Below are positions 61,457 to 64,000 of a stretch of DNA of 64,000 bases, one piece after another. The stretch's first letter is position 1, and the number at the start of each line of letters is the position of its first letter. The stretch is from Erythrobacter sp047872805. GTDB lineage: Bacteria > Pseudomonadota > Alphaproteobacteria > Sphingomonadales > Sphingomonadaceae. The stretch is from contig NZ_JBLQUK010000010.1 in NCBI RefSeq assembly GCF_047872805.1, forward strand, positions 1 through 64,000, written 5' to 3'. Made by a program: the position numbers and the translations under genes. The notes below the pieces were generated by a model. It was given only the letters and a program-made list of their open reading frames with translations, searched no databases and was not told the DNA's origin.

Positions 61457-63634
61457 TCAAACAAAGCTATAAGGATCAATGTCGATACCCACTCGCACGC
61501 CCGGCGGAAAATCCTGCGCGCCGATCCATTCGCGCAAGGCTTTTTGCAGGTTCGCGCTGCGCCGCGCGTTGACGAGGAAGCGGTAGCGGAACCGGCCGCG
61601 CAGCAGTGCCATTGGGGCAGGGGCCGGACCCAGGATATAGAGATCGTCCTGAACCGGCCTGCAATCGCCCAGCCGCGCGGCGGCCATGCGGGCTTCGCGT
61701 TCATCCTCGCTCGACAGGATGATCGCCGCCCAGCGCCCGAACGGCGGTGCCCCGGCATCGCGCCGCGCCTCTGTCTCAGCGGCGTAGAATGCGTCGCGGT
61801 CGCCATTGGCCAATGCGGCGATGACCGCGGCATCCGGATGGCGGGTCTGGAGCAGGACTTCGCCCGGCTTGGCCCCGCGCCCGGCGCGCCCGGCGACCTG
61901 CGCGACCTGTTGATAGGTGCGTTCGGCCGCGCGCAGATCGCCGCCCTCAAGGCCCAGATCGGCATCGACAACGCCCACCAAAGTGAGTTCGGGGAAGTGA
62001 AAGCCTTTGGTCACGAGCTGTGTTCCGACGATCACGTCAATCGCCTTGGCTTCGGCCTGCGCGATGAATTCCGCCGCGCGTTCGGGTGACCCCAGCGTGT
62101 CGGACGTGGCAACCGCGATGCGGGCCTCGGGGAACAGTTCTGCGACCTCATCCGCGATCCGCTCGACCCCGGGACCGCAGGCGACCAGGCAATCGGCCTC
62201 ACCGCATTCGGGGCATTTTTCAGGCGGCTTTGTTTCCAGCCCGCAATGATGGCAGGCAAGGCGAGCGGACAGGCGGTGTTCGACCAGCCATGCGCTGCAA
62301 TTGGGGCACTGGAACCGGTGCCCGCAATTGCGGCACAGGGTCAGCGGGGCATAGCCGCGACGGTTGAGGAATAGCAGCGCCTGTTCGCCCGCCGCCAGCC
62401 GCGCCGCAATTCCTTCGATCAAAGGCGCAGACAGCCAGCGGCCATTGGCGGGCTTTTCGATCGTCAGGTCGATCAGTTTGATCGCAGGCATTTCAGCCAC
62501 GCCAAAGCGGCTGGGCAGCACCAGCTTCTTATATATTCCGCTGCTCGCCATATGCAGGCTTTCCAGCGCCGGGGTCGCGCTGGACAGGATCACCGGAACG
62601 CCCTCGAACCGCGCGCGCATTACCGAGACATCGCGGGCGTTGTATCGCACCCCGTCATCCTGCTTGAAACTGATCTCATGCGCTTCATCGACCACGATCA
62701 GGCCAAGGTCGGCATAGGGCAGGAACAGTGCAGAGCGCGCACCGACGATGACCTGCGCGCCCCCACCTTTTGGGCCTCCGGCAATGGCGCGCCACGCGCG
62801 GCGGCGTTCGGTCGATTTGAGCGAGGAATGCCACTGAACCGGGGCCGCGCCAAAGCGTTGCTCGAAGCGGGAGAGGAAATTCTCGGTCAGCGCGATTTCG
62901 GGCAGCAACACCAGCACTTGCCGCCCCATGCGGAGCGCCTGCGCGACAGGTTCGAAATAGGTCTCGGTCTTGCCTGATCCCGTCACTCCGTCGAGCAAAA
63001 AGGGGGCAAAGCTGCGCGCTGCCACCGCGTCCACCATCTCACGTGCCACGGCTCGCTGATCGAGAGAGAGTTCGGGCTGATGAAAATCCGCATCCGCTTG
63101 AGGATAGGGCCGGTCGATGGCCACCATTACCGGCTCGATCACGCCCTGATTGACCAGCCCGCGCAGCACCCCTTCGGATACGCCCGCAATCCCGGCCAGT
63201 TCACGGATCGTCCCCTGTTCATCCTCCAGCGTCTCAATCGCGGCAAGCCGCTGCGACGTCATGCGTTCGGGCAGGCCGCCCGACAGGCGGTATTCGGTCA
63301 TGGTGGTCGGCCCGCCCAGCGCGCCTCCGCTCGACAAAACCATTCGCGCGACGCTGGCCAGCGCTGCGCAGTAATATTCGGCGGTCCATTCGATCAGGCG
63401 GCGCAAAGGAGCGGAGAGCGGCGGCACATCCACCACCTCGCGGATCGGGCGCAGTTTGTTCGAATCGACCTGCTTGCCCGGCAGGCGGCCTTCGTCCCAG
63501 ACGATTCCGGTCACCGTCCGCGGCCCTAGCGGAGCGATCACGACGCTGCCCGGTTCGACGCGCATGCCCTTCGGCACGCTGTAATCGAGCGGGCCGAGCG
63601 CGGCATTCAGAACAAGTAGTCGGACGCGGTTCAT
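61457..63634 (-). CDS. priA: Primosomal protein N' (PriA replication-restart helicase)
   Basis: A 725-residue 3'-to-5' helicase that reloads the replisome at stalled forks. The N-terminal DNA-binding domain (LGPLDYSVPKG) leads to the Walker A motif GVTGSGKTE, the DEAH box (VVDEAHE) and SSATPALES. Eight cysteines form two zinc sites (LCRNCG, CPNC, CHHCG, CPECGEADC). The length matches the family. The start at 63634 has no strong ribosome site. It is the first gene of the priA-photolyase-GST run and diverges from the DUF4197 gene. Confidence 0.96.
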   Translation of the reverse strand: MNRVRLLVLNAALGPLDYSVPKGMRVEPGSVVIAPLGPRTVTGIVWDEGRLPGKQVDSNKLRPIREVVDVPPLSAPLRRLIEWTAEYYCAALASVARMVLSSGGALGGPTTMTEYRLSGGLPERMTSQRLAAIETLEDEQGTIRELAGIAGVSEGVLRGLVNQGVIEPVMVAIDRPYPQADADFHQPELSLDQRAVAREMVDAVAARSFAPFLLDGVTGSGKTETYFEPVAQALRMGRQVLVLLPEIALTENFLSRFEQRFGAAPVQWHSSLKSTERRRAWRAIAGGPKGGGAQVIVGARSALFLPYADLGLIVVDEAHEISFKQDDGVRYNARDVSVMRARFEGVPVILSSATPALESLHMASSGIYKKLVLPSRFGVAEMPAIKLIDLTIEKPANGRWLSAPLIEGIAARLAAGEQALLFLNRRGYAPLTLCRNCGHRFQCPNCSAWLVEHRLSARLACHHCGLETKPPEKCPECGEADCLVACGPGVERIADEVAELFPEARIAVATSDTLGSPERAAEFIAQAEAKAIDVIVGTQLVTKGFHFPELTLVGVVDADLGLEGGDLRAAERTYQQVAQVAGRAGRGAKPGEVLLQTRHPDAAVIAALANGDRDAFYAAETEARRDAGAPPFGRWAAIILSSEDEREARMAAARLGDCRPVQDDLYILGPAPAPMALLRGRFRYRFLVNARRSANLQKALREWIGAQDFPPGVRVGIDIDPYSFV

Positions 63635-63691
63635 AATCGGGATACAATATGGGGTGATTCACGCAGGCATCACAAGGACAGAAGACCGACT

Positions 63692-64000
63692 ATGAACGAC
63701 CTTGCATCAACGCCGCTCGACCGGCGCCTGCTCATGACTGCTGGATTGGGCGGCGCGGCAATGCTTGTGCTGCCCGCTTGCACCAGCTTCCCTGCCTTCA
63801 GCATGACCGAAGCGATCCGGAGATTGCTGCTGCGCGCAAGCGAAAACGCCTTTGCTCGGTTGACCGCACCGGATGGCTATTGGGATCAACAGGTCGGGCG
63901 ACTGGGGTTGTCCAACATGCTCGGCACGCGCGGCGATACTCTGACGCGCATCCTGACCTCGGCGCTGTTCAAGGACCGGCTCGAAGACGCCTTTGCCGAT
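63692..64000 (+). CDS. DUF4197 domain protein, partial (runs off right end)
   Basis: The first 103 residues of an exported protein, still open at the window edge. The N-terminus has arginines before a hydrophobic stretch (DRRLLMTAGLGGAAM) and an LVLPACTS lipobox-like site, suggesting a lipoprotein. The next part (RLLLRASENAFARLTAPDGYW) fits the start of DUF4197, a family of unknown function. It diverges from priA across a 57-base gap. Confidence 0.75.
   Translation, partial: MNDLASTPLDRRLLMTAGLGGAAMLVLPACTSFPAFSMTEAIRRLLLRASENAFARLTAPDGYWDQQVGRLGLSNMLGTRGDTLTRILTSALFKDRLEDAFAD

Overview
The window looks like chromosome from an alphaproteobacterium of the Sphingomonadales, most likely Erythrobacteraceae. 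Supporting points are the high GC content, a circularly permuted two-piece tmRNA with the tag ANDNEALAIAA, the F1 operon order atpH-A-G-D-C without Fo genes, the lptD-surA-pdxA-rsmA cluster, alphaproteobacterial families (DUF2794, a DUF1153/SciP-like protein, HdaA beside purM) and an iron-sulfur photolyase of the PhrB type. Assignment below order level is inference. The first ~115 bases are long G and C runs and may be poor sequence at a contig end.

Layout. 145-2260: LemA lipoprotein, mscL, ssrA, a ~98-bp tandem repeat and a small membrane protein. 2414-5885 (minus): arginine succinyltransferase operon with an M20 hydrolase, astA and astB. 6008-9073 (plus): malate synthase G and two small unknown genes. 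9040-14783 (minus): lptD-surA-pdxA-rsmA, for outer-membrane biogenesis, pyridoxal phosphate synthesis and rRNA methylation. 14927-18084 (plus): aminopeptidase, DUF2256, holC, a lipoprotein and ndk. 18142-21408 (minus): purM, a purN-MmcQ fusion and a sulfotransferase. 21479-24589 (plus): a DUF2066-like protein, hdaA, cysE and DUF2794. 24586-27629 (minus): membrane protein, SDR dehydrogenase and HAD phosphatase. 27706-29429 (plus): glmU and a VOC protein. 29445-32769 (minus): SciP-like protein, S9 peptidase and a membrane protein divergent from an Rrf2 regulator (32831, plus). 33376-38390 (minus): F1 ATP synthase with a monooxygenase-like gene between atpA and atpG. 38650-42228: TauD-like dioxygenase, membrane serine protease and ada.

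42368-59086 is the accessory highlight. An apparent operon encodes a TpsB outer-membrane transporter, a 3274-residue TpsA exoprotein with two classes of internal repeat and an acidic tail, and an exported TPR-CHAT (caspase-like) protein whose start overlaps the tpsA stop. Facing it is a curlin-repeat (amyloid-like) secreted protein. Together they suggest a surface fibre system with its own dedicated protease. 59212-63634 (minus) holds priA, an iron-sulfur photolyase and a glutathione S-transferase, and a DUF4197 protein runs off the right end.

Two-thirds of the genes are ordinary housekeeping genes. The least explained parts are the TPS-CHAT-curlin locus, the atpA-atpG insertion, the tandem repeat beside ssrA and several palindromic operator candidates.
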